A stretch of DNA of 64,000 nt from Flavobacterium fragile (GTDB lineage Bacteria; Bacteroidota; Bacteroidia; Flavobacteriales; Flavobacteriaceae): contig NZ_JAMLJN010000001.1 in the NCBI RefSeq assembly GCF_023634865.1, positions 186,001 through 250,000 of the forward strand. The letters run 5' to 3'. Both the position numbers and the translations under genes were made by a program. Under the pieces are notes generated by a model. That model was not told the origin of the DNA and did not search any database. It was given only the letters and a program-made list of their open reading frames with translations. Numbering within the stretch: the first letter of the stretch is position 1; the number at the start of each line of letters is the position of its first letter. This document shows, in pieces, positions 8,020 through 16,832 of this stretch.

Positions 8020-9272
8020 TAGTTCAAAATATGATTCATAATCGTTTGTGTAGCTCCTTTATTCATTTGAACAAACGTGCTGCAAATGTGCCCCTTTTCT
8101 AATCGTTCGTCTTCATTGTGAAGTAATAAATCAAAAGCTTCATTTAATTGAGTTTGATTCTGAATCGAAATACAACCTTCCATATTTACCAAAGCTGTTG
8201 CTTCAACAAAATGCGAAAAATTTGGACCAATCACTACCGGAACTCCAAAAGTCGCCGGTTCCAAAATATTATGAACACCTGGATTTCCGAATCCGCCACC
8301 CACATAAGCAATATCGGCATAGGAGTAAATTTTGGTTAAAATTCCAATGGTATCGATGATGAAAACCTGAAAAGTCTCTATTTTGTCATGATGATCTTCT
8401 TTCAGCATCTCATCTTTTTCCGAATATAAAATCGTTTTCTTTTGAATTTGATTTTTGAGATTTGAAATTTGCTCTTGTTTGATGTTATGCGGTGCAATAA
8501 TAAATTTTACATCATCCGAACTCTGATTGATGTAATTCACCAATAAACTTTCATCTTTTGGCCACGAACTTCCAATGACGATGGTAGTTTTGTTATTTTT
8601 GAATTGTTCGATAAAATCCAATGAATTATCACGTTCTAATATCGAAACCACACGATCAAAACGGGTATCGCCAGAAACTTTTACATTGTTAAATCCGATA
8701 GTTTGTATAAGATTTTTTGAACTTTCATTCTGAACAAAAAAGTAATCAAATGTTTTTAAGGCATTTCTGTAAAATCCGCCATACCATTTAAAAAACGCCT
8801 GGTTTTCTCGTAAGATTCCAGAAATCAGATAAGTTTTGATATTTTGATTTTTAAGTTCATTCAAATAGTTTGGCCAATATTCGTATTTAATGAAAAACGC
8901 CATTTCGGGATGAACTAATTTGATAAATTGTTTTGCATTTGAAATTGTATCTAACGGTAAATAAATCGTTACATCAGCAACCGTGTTGTTTTTACGGACT
9001 TCAAAACCAGAAGGTGAAAAAAAAGTAACCACAATTTTGTGATTTGTGAATTGTTGTTTGATTGCTTCAATTACGGGTAAACCTTGCTCATATTCGCCTA
9101 AAGAAGCCGCATGGAACCAAATCGTTTTATCGGAAGATTGAATTGAATTCGCTAATGTTTTGAAAACCTTCTTTCTTCCGTCTACAAAAAGTTTCATTTT
9201 TGGACTAAAAAGCGCAATTATTTTAAGTAATTGTGAAGCTAAAATTACAATTAAATTATATATTTGAGTCAT
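8019..9272 (-). CDS. waaA: 3-deoxy-D-manno-octulosonic acid (Kdo) transferase
   Basis: 417 aa. WaaA (KdtA) transfers Kdo from CMP-Kdo to lipid A precursors at the inner membrane. Visible are an N-terminal membrane anchor (residues 5-22), the motif FHAASLGEYEQGLPVI with the catalytic Glu of the glycosyltransferase N-domain (about residue 61), the donor-side signature VIGSSWPKDE, and YVGGGFGNPGVHNILEPATFGVPVVIGPN near residue 325-350, the conserved GT-B nucleotide-sugar site. Length is normal for family GT30. It is divergent from the small membrane protein gene at 9324. Confidence 0.93.
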   Translation of the reverse strand: MTQIYNLIVILASQLLKIIALFSPKMKLFVDGRKKVFKTLANSIQSSDKTIWFHAASLGEYEQGLPVIEAIKQQFTNHKIVVTFFSPSGFEVRKNNTVADVTIYLPLDTISNAKQFIKLVHPEMAFFIKYEYWPNYLNELKNQNIKTYLISGILRENQAFFKWYGGFYRNALKTFDYFFVQNESSKNLIQTIGFNNVKVSGDTRFDRVVSILERDNSLDFIEQFKNNKTTIVIGSSWPKDESLLVNYINQSSDDVKFIIAPHNIKQEQISNLKNQIQKKTILYSEKDEMLKEDHHDKIETFQVFIIDTIGILTKIYSYADIAYVGGGFGNPGVHNILEPATFGVPVVIGPNFSHFVEATALVNMEGCISIQNQTQLNEAFDLLLHNEDERLEKGHICSTFVQMNKGATQTIMNHILN

Positions 9273-9323
9273 GCCTAAGATTAAGGTTATAAAAGTACAA
9301 TTGTTTCATCAAATAAAAAAAAC

Positions 9324-9515
9324 ATGAAATTGATTTCAAAACAAATGGCAGTTCTAGCAGTTGTCTATTTTATATCTATGTTGGCAATAAATAAATATTT
9401 TTTTGAAGAAGAGTTTAATTATAAGTCTCTTGTAAAGGCAATTCTTTCAACTATATTTTTTTGTTTATTTATCTATTTTTTGAATAGAAAGAAATCTACA
9501 TCTAAAGATAATTAG
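9324..9515 (+). CDS. Small membrane protein, two predicted helices
   Basis: 63 aa with two hydrophobic segments (about 8-25 and 37-54) joined by an acidic loop (FFEEEFNYK) and a basic, Lys-rich C-tail. No recognised family. It precedes the DegT aminotransferase gene by 27 bases in the same orientation and may be co-transcribed. Coding is supported by a full-length frame with A-rich leader and typical codon use, but the function is unknown. Confidence 0.6.
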   Translation: MKLISKQMAVLAVVYFISMLAINKYFFEEEFNYKSLVKAILSTIFFCLFIYFLNRKKSTSKDN

Positions 9516-9542
9516 TAATTTTGCAAACTGAAAATTTCAAAT

Positions 9543-10670
9543 ATGAGAAAATTACAAATGGTTGACTTAAAAGGTCAATACGAAAAGATAAAAGAAGAAG
9601 TAAATGCTTCGATCCAAGAGGTTTTAGATACAAATACATACATTAACGGACCTTTAGTTCATCAATTTCAGGCAGATTTAGAAAAATATTTAGATGTAAA
9701 ACACGTGATTCCATGCGCTAATGGTACTGATGCGTTGCAAATTGCCATGATGGGGTTAGATTTAAAGCCTGGTGATGAGGTTATTACGGCCGATTTTACT
9801 TTCGCAGCTACGGTTGAAGTAATTGCTTTGTTGCAATTAACTCCGGTTTTAGTGGATGTGGATATGAACAATATGAACATTTCATTAGACGGAATTCGTA
9901 AAGCCATTACGCCAAAAACAAAAGCAATTGTTCCAGTGCATTTATTTGGTCGTGCTGCCAATATGGATGCGATTATGGAAATTGCAAACGAACATAATTT
10001 ATATGTTATTGAAGATAATGCCCAAGCCATTGGCGCGGATTATACTTCAAAAAATGGTTCTAAAAAGAAAGTAGGAACTATTGGACATGTAGCGGCAACA
10101 TCGTTTTTTCCATCTAAAAATTTAGGTTGTTATGGTGATGGAGGTGCTATTTTTACCAATGATGATGCTTTAGCTCATAAAATCAGAGGAATTGTAAACC
10201 ACGGAATGTATGAAAGATATCACCATGATGTGGTAGGAGTGAATTCACGCTTAGATAGTATTCAGGCCGGAGTTTTAAAAGCGAAATTGCCTCATTTAGA
10301 TGCTTATAACAAAGCACGTCAAGAAGCAGCAAGAAAGTATTCTGAAATTCTTGGAGAAAACCCTAATATTTGGGTGCCCACTATTTGTGAATCTTGTGAT
10401 TGTCACGTATTTCATCAATATGTAATTCGTATTATGAATGGAAAACGCGATGGTTTATTGGAACATTTACAAGCAAAAGGAATTCCTTGTGCTATTTATT
10501 ATCCAATTCCATTACACAGTCAAAAAGCATATGCTGATTCGCGTTACAAAGAAGAAGATTTTCCAGTTACGAATCAATTAGTAAAAGAGGTAATCGCATT
10601 GCCAATGCATACGGAATTAGATGACGAACAAATTAAATTTATCACAGACGCTGTTTTAGAGTACGTGTAA
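9543..10670 (+). CDS. DegT/DnrJ/EryC1/StrS-family sugar aminotransferase
   Basis: 375 aa. PLP-dependent enzymes of this family transaminate nucleotide-linked keto-sugars for O-antigen, capsule or glycan synthesis. The N-terminus MVDLKGQYEKIKEEV, the ANGTDALQIAM phosphate-binding segment (about 59-69), the Asp in IEDNAQAIGA (D158) and the Schiff-base Lys192 in SFFPSKNLGCYGDGGA are all present. The sequence is closest in feel to WbpE/ArnB-type enzymes; the exact sugar is uncertain. A -7 element TAATTTTG lies at 9516-9523. galE follows 65 bases downstream, consistent with a nucleotide-sugar pair. Confidence 0.9.
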   Translation: MRKLQMVDLKGQYEKIKEEVNASIQEVLDTNTYINGPLVHQFQADLEKYLDVKHVIPCANGTDALQIAMMGLDLKPGDEVITADFTFAATVEVIALLQLTPVLVDVDMNNMNISLDGIRKAITPKTKAIVPVHLFGRAANMDAIMEIANEHNLYVIEDNAQAIGADYTSKNGSKKKVGTIGHVAATSFFPSKNLGCYGDGGAIFTNDDALAHKIRGIVNHGMYERYHHDVVGVNSRLDSIQAGVLKAKLPHLDAYNKARQEAARKYSEILGENPNIWVPTICESCDCHVFHQYVIRIMNGKRDGLLEHLQAKGIPCAIYYPIPLHSQKAYADSRYKEEDFPVTNQLVKEVIALPMHTELDDEQIKFITDAVLEYV

Positions 10671-10674
10671 TAGT

Positions 10675-10733
10675 GCTCAGTATCGGTATTCAGTCTTATT
10701 TACTGTTTACTGCGACTGTCACTGAAAATTAAA
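10675..10733. repeat. Intergenic repeat region with ACTGCGACTG word
   Basis: The 65-base gap before galE is built from CAGT/ACTG-type words (CTCAGTATC, ATTCAGT, TTACTGTTT, ACTGCGACTG at 10709-10718, TCACTGAA). The exact decamer ACTGCGACTG recurs twice at 34381-34403, also in a short gap. It looks like a dispersed intergenic repeat. Confidence 0.6.
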
Positions 10734-10735
10734 AT

Positions 10736-11752
10736 ATGAAGATATTAGTTACAGGAGGTTTAGGTTTTATAGGTTCTCACACTGTTGTAGAATTACAAAA
10801 TGAAGGTTTTGAGGTAATTGCTGTAGATAATCTTTCCAATTCATCAATAGATGTTTTAGAAGGAATTGAGCGCATTACGGGTAAAAAACCGTTGTTTGAA
10901 AACATTGATTTACGCGATAAATTAGCAGTTCAAACTTTGTTTTCAAAATTTCAAGATATTTCGGGAGTAATTCATTTTGCTGCTTCAAAAGCGGTTGGTG
11001 AAAGTGTTGAAAATCCGTTATTGTATTATGAAAACAATATCAATTCTCTAGTTTATTTACTGCAAGAATTACAAAAGAAATTAGAATCAAATTTCATTTT
11101 TAGCTCATCTTGTACGGTTTACGGTCAAGCCGAAAAAATGCCAATTACAGAAGACGCTCCGATACAAGTTGCGATGTCGCCTTATGGAAACACGAAACAA
11201 ATTGGCGAAGAAATCATTACTGATGTTGTAAAAGTTACGAATATCAATTCTATTTTATTGCGCTATTTTAATCCAATAGGAGCACATGCCTCTGCTGAGA
11301 TTGGAGAGTTGCCAATTGGAGTTCCGCAAAATTTAGTTCCTTTTATTACACAAACCGCTATTGGGTTGCGTGAAAAGTTATCGGTATTTGGCGATGATTA
11401 TCCAACTCCTGATGGAACAGCAATCCGTGATTATATTCATGTAGTAGATTTAGCAAAAGCTCATGTAGTTGCATTAAAGCGATTATTAAATAAGAAAAAC
11501 AGTAATAAAGTAGAAACTTTTAATATTGGAACAGGTAAAGGAAGTTCGGTTTTGGAAGTGATAACTGCTTTTGAAAAAGTTGCCCATCAAAAATTAAACT
11601 ATCAAATTGTAGGTAGAAGAGAAGGTGACGTAATTGAAGCTTATGCAAACACTGATAAAGCAAATACTGTTTTAGGTTGGAAAGCACAATCTACTTTAGA
11701 AGAAGCTTTAGCAAGTGCATGGAAATGGGAACAAAAAATAAGAAATAAATAA
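10736..11752 (+). CDS. galE: UDP-glucose 4-epimerase
   Basis: 338 aa. GalE interconverts UDP-glucose and UDP-galactose (and sometimes the N-acetyl forms) using tightly bound NAD. The Rossmann motif GGLGFIGSH is at residues 7-15, the catalytic Tyr150-x3-Lys154 in SPYGNTK, and Ser/Thr of SSSCTVYG at 123-130. The C-terminal substrate region shows RYFNPIGAH and GRREGDVIEAYANTDKA, both typical. Full length. It follows the DegT aminotransferase gene and ends in a terminator shared with the convergent lipoprotein gene. Confidence 0.95.
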   Translation: MKILVTGGLGFIGSHTVVELQNEGFEVIAVDNLSNSSIDVLEGIERITGKKPLFENIDLRDKLAVQTLFSKFQDISGVIHFAASKAVGESVENPLLYYENNINSLVYLLQELQKKLESNFIFSSSCTVYGQAEKMPITEDAPIQVAMSPYGNTKQIGEEIITDVVKVTNINSILLRYFNPIGAHASAEIGELPIGVPQNLVPFITQTAIGLREKLSVFGDDYPTPDGTAIRDYIHVVDLAKAHVVALKRLLNKKNSNKVETFNIGTGKGSSVLEVITAFEKVAHQKLNYQIVGRREGDVIEAYANTDKANTVLGWKAQSTLEEALASAWKWEQKIRNK

Positions 11753-11777
11753 AAAAATCCTCATTGAGGATTTTTTT
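11751..11777. terminator. Bidirectional terminator after galE
   Basis: ATCCTCA and TGAGGAT form a compact hairpin with A-run left and T-run right, between convergent galE and the 11776 gene. Confidence 0.75.
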
Positions 11778-12030
11778 ATTCTTCAACAGATTCTTTTACT
11801 TTTTTAGCGCCTTCTTCCACTTTTTCAGCTCCTTTAGCAATAATGTGTTTTGCTTTTTGACCTATTTTAGAAGAATCAATAGCTTTTTTAGCTTTTACTT
11901 TTGCTGAATCTGCAGTTAGTTTAATATCAGATTCAACGGCTTCTGTGGCTACCTTTACTTTTTCTTTTGTTTCTTCTCTGCATGAGAATAAAATGGTCGC
12001 TAAAGCTATTCCATAAAATACATTCTTCAT
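11776..12030 (-). CDS. Small lysine-rich lipoprotein
   Basis: 84 aa. MKNVFYGIALATILFSC is a lipoprotein signal with Cys17. The mature part is a charged amphipathic helix candidate rich in Lys, Glu and Ala with recurring K(A/V)K and DS(A/S)K words (ADSAKVKAKKAIDSSKIGQ) and an acidic end. It resembles short helical lipoproteins with LEA/apolipoprotein-like composition but has no recognised domain. It is followed on the minus strand by the terminator shared with galE. Function unknown. Confidence 0.65.
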   Translation of the reverse strand: MKNVFYGIALATILFSCREETKEKVKVATEAVESDIKLTADSAKVKAKKAIDSSKIGQKAKHIIAKGAEKVEEGAKKVKESVEE

Positions 12031-12074
12031 AATTTATTTCTTTATTAGTTTAACTTCACAAAAGGGATGCCAAT

Positions 12075-12755
12075 TTATTTTACAATCTTCAAAAGAATGT
12101 TCGGATCAGGGCAATTTGATTTGTAAAACGGCAACGTTTTTTCACTACATACTCCAGGATAATCTCCAACTTTTCCTTCCATATCAATAATGATTTGAAA
12201 ATGCAAGTGAGGTGCATAATCGCCATTTATAGGTGGTAGTCCTAAAGTAGCAATTCGTTCTCCTTTTTTTACGATATCACCCACTTTTTTCCCAATTAAA
12301 CATGCTTCGCTTAAGTGACCATAAAGCGTATGGAATTTAATCCCTTCTATTTCATGTGATAAAATAATGGTTGGGCCATAATCACCTAACGCAGTATTGT
12401 TTTGAAAGCTGTGAATACTTCCATCTAATGCAGCATGAATTGTGGCTGATTCATTCATCCATAAATCTAAACCGATATGAATATTGCGTTCGTCTGAATT
12501 AGTATTTTTAAAAACTGTACTTCTTTGGTATAAATTTCGGGTTTCAATATAGCCTCCAAAAGCAATTTTACCTTTATTTTTATCTAAGTGATTTTGAATG
12601 AAAATTTCATAATCTTGAGCGGTTTCTAATTTATGTTGATTCAACTCAGGATTCGTTACAGATAAATTCAAGGGAACATAGTCAGAATAATCGATTCCAG
12701 GTGAAATAACTTTAGCAGCTTCAATAGATTTAAATAAAGTGATTAGATTTTCCAT
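12075..12755 (-). CDS. M23-family (LytM-type) metallopeptidase
   Basis: 226 aa. M23 enzymes cleave peptidoglycan cross-links or act as inactive activators. The Zn-binding HxxxD is intact (His93 and Asp97 in HIGLDLW), and the catalytic HxH is at His183-Leu-His185 (APHLHFQI); LYGHLSEACLIGKKVGDIVKKGERIATLG is the conserved lysostaphin-like core. There is no clear signal peptide or membrane anchor at the N-terminus, which is unusual for an envelope hydrolase; it could use an unrecognised export route or act elsewhere. The C-terminal NCPDPNILLK is typical of a Bacteroidota cytosolic-looking subgroup. Confidence 0.85.
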   Translation of the reverse strand: MENLITLFKSIEAAKVISPGIDYSDYVPLNLSVTNPELNQHKLETAQDYEIFIQNHLDKNKGKIAFGGYIETRNLYQRSTVFKNTNSDERNIHIGLDLWMNESATIHAALDGSIHSFQNNTALGDYGPTIILSHEIEGIKFHTLYGHLSEACLIGKKVGDIVKKGERIATLGLPPINGDYAPHLHFQIIIDMEGKVGDYPGVCSEKTLPFYKSNCPDPNILLKIVK

Positions 12756-12769
12756 AGTTTTTCTTTTCT

Positions 12770-12815
12770 CAAAAATAAAAATTCCTCACAAATAATACTT
12801 TATGAGGAATTTTAT
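12770..12815 (-). terminator. Terminator downstream of clpX
   Basis: ATTCCTCA (12781-12788) and TGAGGAAT (12803-12810) form an 8-bp stem; on the minus strand it is followed by TTTTTATTTTT. Confidence 0.75.
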
Positions 12816-12858
12816 TTTTTAAAACATTTTGTGTAGTGAAACAGAAATAGCCACTTAT

Positions 12859-14091
12859 TTACGAAACTGCTTTTAACCGTTGTAGTAAATTTTTACTCAA
12901 ACTATTTTTGGCATAATCCTTAGTAACTTGTAAATGTTTGTCTTGCGAACTTGGTAATTCGTACATAGCGTCTGTTAAGATGGCTTCACATAATGAGCGT
13001 AAACCTCTGGCGCCTAATTTATATTCCAAAGCTTTTTCAACGATGTAATCTAAAGCTTCTTCTTCAAAATGTAATTCCACTTCATCCATTTCAAACAATT
13101 TTTGATATTGTTTTACTAAGGCATTTTTAGGCTCGGTTAAAATAGCTCTTAACGTTTTTGCATCTAAAGGATCCATGTGGGTGAGAACAGGTAAACGTCC
13201 TATGATTTCTGGAATTAAACCAAAATCTTTTACATCTTTTGGAATTAAATATTGTAATAAATTATCCTTGTCGATAGCATCTGTATCTTTTGAAGAACCA
13301 TAACCAACTGCTTGTCTGTTTAAACGTTTAGAAATAATGCGTTCTATTCCGTCGAAAGCACCACCAGCAATAAATAGAATGTTTTGCGTGTTCACTTCTA
13401 CAAATTTTTGATCTGGATGTTTTCTTCCTCCTTTTGGTGGTACATTAACAACAGTTCCTTCTAATAACTTCAACAAGGCTTGTTGTACTCCTTCACCCGA
13501 AACGTCACGAGTTATTGATGGATTATCGCTTTTACGAGCTATTTTGTCAATTTCGTCAATAAATACGATGCCTCTTTCAGCTTTGGCTACATCATAATCA
13601 GCCGCTTGTAGCAAACGAGTTAAAATACTTTCTACATCTTCTCCTACATAACCAGCTTCGGTTAAAACAGTTGCATCCACAATAGCCAAGGGAACATTTA
13701 ACATTTTTGCAATAGTTTTTGCTACTAATGTTTTACCTGTTCCGGTTTGCCCTACCATTAAGATGTTACTTTTTTCGATTTCAACTTCGTCTTCTAATTG
13801 GGTTTGCATTAGACGTTTGTAATGATTGTAAACCGCAACACTCATTACTTTCTTTGTTTGGTCTTGTCCAATTACATAATCATCTAAAAACGCACGGATT
13901 TCTTTTGGTTTTAAAAGAATTAAATCGGCAATCAAATTCGAATTACCTGATTGTTTTAATTCTTCTAATACAATTCCGTGTGCTTGTTCGATACACTTGT
14001 CGCAAATATGCGCATTAATCCCTGCAATTAATAAATCGGTTTCAGGCTTTTTTCTTCCGCAGAATGAACACTCTAATACTTCTTTAGCCAT
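12859..14091 (-). CDS. clpX: ATP-dependent Clp protease ATP-binding subunit ClpX
   Basis: 410 aa. ClpX unfolds substrates and passes them to ClpP. The N-terminal zinc-binding domain has Cys8, Cys11, Cys30 and Cys33 ([14 protein letters not shown]). The AAA+ core has Walker A GQTGTGKT at 114-121, Walker [12 protein letters not shown], the pore-loop sequence GYVGED, and the sensor-2 region GARGLRS. The gene follows clpP on the minus strand, with an unusual inverted repeat in the 72-base gap (14092-14163), and ends in its own terminator. Confidence 0.98.
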   Translation of the reverse strand: MAKEVLECSFCGRKKPETDLLIAGINAHICDKCIEQAHGIVLEELKQSGNSNLIADLILLKPKEIRAFLDDYVIGQDQTKKVMSVAVYNHYKRLMQTQLEDEVEIEKSNILMVGQTGTGKTLVAKTIAKMLNVPLAIVDATVLTEAGYVGEDVESILTRLLQAADYDVAKAERGIVFIDEIDKIARKSDNPSITRDVSGEGVQQALLKLLEGTVVNVPPKGGRKHPDQKFVEVNTQNILFIAGGAFDGIERIISKRLNRQAVGYGSSKDTDAIDKDNLLQYLIPKDVKDFGLIPEIIGRLPVLTHMDPLDAKTLRAILTEPKNALVKQYQKLFEMDEVELHFEEEALDYIVEKALEYKLGARGLRSLCEAILTDAMYELPSSQDKHLQVTKDYAKNSLSKNLLQRLKAVS

Positions 14092-14096
14092 TTTTT

Positions 14097-14156
14097 AGTG
14101 ATTAGTGAAAAGTGATTAGTAAGTAGCTTTTCACTAATTACTAATCACTAATTACT
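14097..14156. repeat. Inverted repeat with alternative pairings between clpP and clpX
   Basis: ATTAGTGAAAAG (14101-14112) pairs with CTTTTCACTAAT (14127-14138). An overlapping AGTGATTAGTAA (14111-14122) pairs with TTACTAATCACT (14138-14149), so two mutually exclusive 12-bp stems exist. The arms are made of the word AGTGATTAGT. It may be a repeat element, a processing site or an attenuating structure in the clpP-clpX transcript. Confidence 0.7.
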
Positions 14157-14163
14157 TTTTAAA

Positions 14164-14820
14164 TTATCTTGTTAACACTTCATCTATCATTCCGTATTCT
14201 TTTGCTTCAGCAGCAATCATCCAGTAATCTCTTTCGCTGTCTTTATAAACTTTATCGTAAGGTTGTTTTGAATGATGAGAAATGATTTGGTATAATTCTT
14301 CTTTTAATTTCAACATTTCTTTCAAGTTGATTTCCATATCAGTTGCTACCCCTTGTGCGCCTCCTGATGGTTGGTGAATCATTACTCTTGAATGTGGTAA
14401 AGCCGAACGTTTCCCTTCCGCTCCTGCACACAATAAAACGGCTCCCATTGAAGCTGCCATTCCGGTACATATAGTTGCTACATCAGGTTTTACGAATTGC
14501 ATGGTATCATAAATTCCTAATCCGGCATAAACACTTCCTCCTGGTGAATTGATATAAATACTGATGTCTTTAGAAGCATCAACACTTTCTAAAAACAACA
14601 ATTGTGCTTGAATAATATTGGCTACATAATCATCAACTCCCGTTCCTAAGAAAATGATTCTGTCCATCATTAATCGAGAGAAAACGTCCATTGAAGCTAC
14701 GTTTAATTGACGTTCTTCAATGATATAGGGCGTCATACTACTAACAATTTTATCGTAATACAAACTGTTTACTCCATGATGCTTGGTAGCATATTTTTTG
14801 AATTCTTTTCCGTAGTTCAT
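14164..14820 (-). CDS. clpP: ATP-dependent Clp protease proteolytic subunit ClpP
   Basis: 218 aa. Serine peptidase forming the double heptamer of the Clp protease. Ser124 lies in TGMAASMGAV and His149 in RVMIHQPSGG; the third triad member is the Asp in the SERDYWMIAAEAKEYGMID region. The N-terminal extension of about 25 residues before SSMTPYIIEERQ is common in Bacteroidota and may be removed on maturation. Order of transcription is tig, clpP, clpX, as in many bacteria, but a hairpin after tig suggests clpP is at least partly transcribed separately. Confidence 0.98.
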   Translation of the reverse strand: MNYGKEFKKYATKHHGVNSLYYDKIVSSMTPYIIEERQLNVASMDVFSRLMMDRIIFLGTGVDDYVANIIQAQLLFLESVDASKDISIYINSPGGSVYAGLGIYDTMQFVKPDVATICTGMAASMGAVLLCAGAEGKRSALPHSRVMIHQPSGGAQGVATDMEINLKEMLKLKEELYQIISHHSKQPYDKVYKDSERDYWMIAAEAKEYGMIDEVLTR

Positions 14821-14928
14821 AATTTTTTGTTTAAATGTTTAGCGTTTAAAAGTTTAAATGAATAGAACTAAAAAACAATATAATTTGTAAGGTTATCTCT
14901 GTATTGGTAAAATCAAAGGTTTTCAATA

Positions 14929-14954
14929 AAAAAGCGCCAAAACTAGTTTGACGC
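14929..14954 (-). terminator. Terminator downstream of tig
   Basis: On the minus strand AGCGTCAAAC and GTTTTGGCGCT pair around a TA loop with one G-U and a one-base bulge, followed by six T residues. Confidence 0.7.
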
Positions 14955-14981
14955 TCAAAGATAATTATTTTTTACGATAAA

Positions 14982-16307
14982 TTATTCTCCGTACATTTCT
15001 TTGATGAATTGTTCGTAATTTACTTCTTTAGTTTTAGCTTTTACTTTCTCTTTGTAAAGACCAAGTAATTTTTCACTCATCACTTGCTCTGATAAACGTT
15101 TTACTTCATCTTGGTTTGACATTACGCGAGCTACAATTCCGTTGATTTCATCTTCTGATGGATTTAATTGACCAAATTGTGCCATTTGTTTCTTTATTAA
15201 ATCAGCAGTATGTGATTGTAAATCTTCGAAAGTAATTTGTAAATTATTATCTGCTAATACTTTTCCTTCAATTAATTGAAAACGTAATCCTTTTTCAGAT
15301 TTTGCATATTCCTCTTCAGCTTGTTCAGCAGTTAAAGGTGTTTCACCTACATTTTGAATCCATCTTTTTAAGAATTCAGCAGGTAAATCAAATTTCGTAG
15401 TTTCGATTAAGAATTCGGTAACATCATTTAAGAATTTTTGATCCGCTTGTTGTGCAAATTGTGCTTCAGCATCTTCTTTAATTCTTGCTTTTAAATCTTC
15501 TACAGAGGAGATAACTCCAGGACCGAATAGTTTATCAAATAATTCTTGGTTTAATTCTGCTTTTTCAACTGAGTTGATTTCCTCAATTGTAAAATCAACA
15601 TTGATATCTAAACCATGTACATCATCATGGCCTACTTTTAAATAATCCATTAATTTGTGGTCATCGTCAAATAAACCTTTAGTTCCGATAGTCACCACAT
15701 CACCTACTTTTTTCCCGATGAAAGCTTTTGCAGCTTTTTTATCAGCAAAAATATCTAAAGCAAAGTTAGCTGGAGCGTTGATTCCTTTTTCTTCATTAGT
15801 AAAAGTTCCTCTTACTTCATAGTCTGCTTTTACTTCAGATTGAGAAATTAATTTACCATATTGTTTTTGGATTCTTTCTACTTGGTCATTCAACATTTTA
15901 TCATCAGCAATAACATTGAATTTTATGATATTATTTTTAGCAGTTAAATCAACTGAAAATTGAGGTGCTAAGCCTAATTCGAAATCAAAAGATAAATCAT
16001 CATTATCCCAGTTGAAATCCTCATTTACTTTTGGAAGTGGATTACCAAGTATATCTAATTTCTCAGCTACTAAGTAATCGTTTAAAGAGGATTGTAAAAT
16101 TTTATTCACTTCGTCTAACAATACTGCTTTACCATATTGTTTGTGAATTAAACTCATTGGAACAGCTCCTTTTCTAAATCCAGGGATGGAAGCATTTTTT
16201 CTATAATCAGCTAATACTTTTTCTACTTTATCAGAGTAATCTTCTTTTGTAATTGCTACTGTTACAATAGCATTTAAGTCATCAACTTGCGTTTTTGTAA
16301 TGTTCAT
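14982..16307 (-). CDS. tig: Trigger factor (ribosome-associated chaperone)
   Basis: 441 aa. Trigger factor binds the ribosome near the exit tunnel and shields nascent chains. The N-terminal ribosome-binding signature GFRKGAVPM is present at about residues 42-50 (family signature GFRxGxxP). The middle PPIase-like FKBP domain is divergent, with no clear catalytic residues (residues about 145-240), and the C-terminal helical domain with FDLPAEFLKRW follows. Such weak PPIase conservation is usual in Bacteroidota. First gene of the tig-clpP-clpX neighbourhood. Confidence 0.93.
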   Translation of the reverse strand: MNITKTQVDDLNAIVTVAITKEDYSDKVEKVLADYRKNASIPGFRKGAVPMSLIHKQYGKAVLLDEVNKILQSSLNDYLVAEKLDILGNPLPKVNEDFNWDNDDLSFDFELGLAPQFSVDLTAKNNIIKFNVIADDKMLNDQVERIQKQYGKLISQSEVKADYEVRGTFTNEEKGINAPANFALDIFADKKAAKAFIGKKVGDVVTIGTKGLFDDDHKLMDYLKVGHDDVHGLDINVDFTIEEINSVEKAELNQELFDKLFGPGVISSVEDLKARIKEDAEAQFAQQADQKFLNDVTEFLIETTKFDLPAEFLKRWIQNVGETPLTAEQAEEEYAKSEKGLRFQLIEGKVLADNNLQITFEDLQSHTADLIKKQMAQFGQLNPSEDEINGIVARVMSNQDEVKRLSEQVMSEKLLGLYKEKVKAKTKEVNYEQFIKEMYGE

Positions 16308-16408
16308 TATTTCTTTTGTTTAAGTACCATAAAATTTGGGTTGCAAAATTATAGAATTTTTACAACCCAAACAAGTTTTTAATTTATTGAAATTCAATTC
16401 GCTAAAAA

Positions 16409-16753
16409 TTAACTTTCACTTATAAATATTTTATTTAAAATAGATTGAATAATGGATAATAAAATACTGAACAATAAAGCACTAATAAATCCATCAACAT
16501 AGAATTCTGCAATGAAATAATCACATATTAATATGATGATTGCATTGATTACAAGTAGGAATAAACCTAAAGTGAAAAAGGTGACTGGAATTGTAAGTAA
16601 AATCAGTATGGGTTTTAAAAATGTATTTAATAATCCTAGCACGACAGCGACCATAAGCGCACCTGTTAAGTTGGTTACATGAACACCGGGAAGAAAATAC
16701 GATAATACAAAAACTATAATTGTACTGATTAATAATTTGATAAGTAAATTCAT
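16409..16753 (-). CDS. Phage-holin-like (PF04020) four-helix membrane protein
   Basis: 114 aa with four predicted helices (about 4-22, 30-47, 55-76, 87-108). The pattern LPGVHVTNLTGALMVAVVLGLLNTFLKPILILLTIPVTFFTLGLFLLVINAI is typical of the PF04020 family, whose name comes from holin-like topology; despite the name it is a chromosomal inner-membrane protein of unknown role. It lies downstream of the SGNH lipoprotein gene, after a terminator, and is not part of a prophage. Confidence 0.85.
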   Translation of the reverse strand: MNLLIKLLISTIIVFVLSYFLPGVHVTNLTGALMVAVVLGLLNTFLKPILILLTIPVTFFTLGLFLLVINAIIILICDYFIAEFYVDGFISALLFSILLSIIQSILNKIFISES

Positions 16754-16782
16754 TTATGTTAAAAATTAAAATTTAAAATTAC

Positions 16783-16811
16783 AAAAAAAGGCATCAATTA
16801 TGATGCCTTTT
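16783..16811 (-). terminator. Terminator downstream of the SGNH lipoprotein gene
   Basis: GGCATCA and TGATGCC form a 7-bp stem with ATTA loop between 16790 and 16807; the minus strand continues into a seven-T tract. Confidence 0.8.
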
Positions 16812-16832
16812 ATAGAAATATTAATTGTAAAA

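Noticed and set aside
9668..10030. 120-aa minus-strand frame inside the DegT gene
   Set aside because: It overlaps the conserved PLP-enzyme core completely; composition is typical of a shadow frame.
11776..12030. Lysine-rich small lipoprotein as noise
   Set aside because: Kept as a gene because it has a full lipoprotein signal with Cys17 and a terminator, despite low complexity.
13719..14018. 99-aa plus-strand frame inside clpX
   Set aside because: It lies wholly within conserved ClpX sequence and has no recognisable domain.
16409..16753. Holin-like gene as a prophage remnant
   Set aside because: PF04020 proteins are ordinary chromosomal membrane proteins; no lysin, integrase or structural genes are near.
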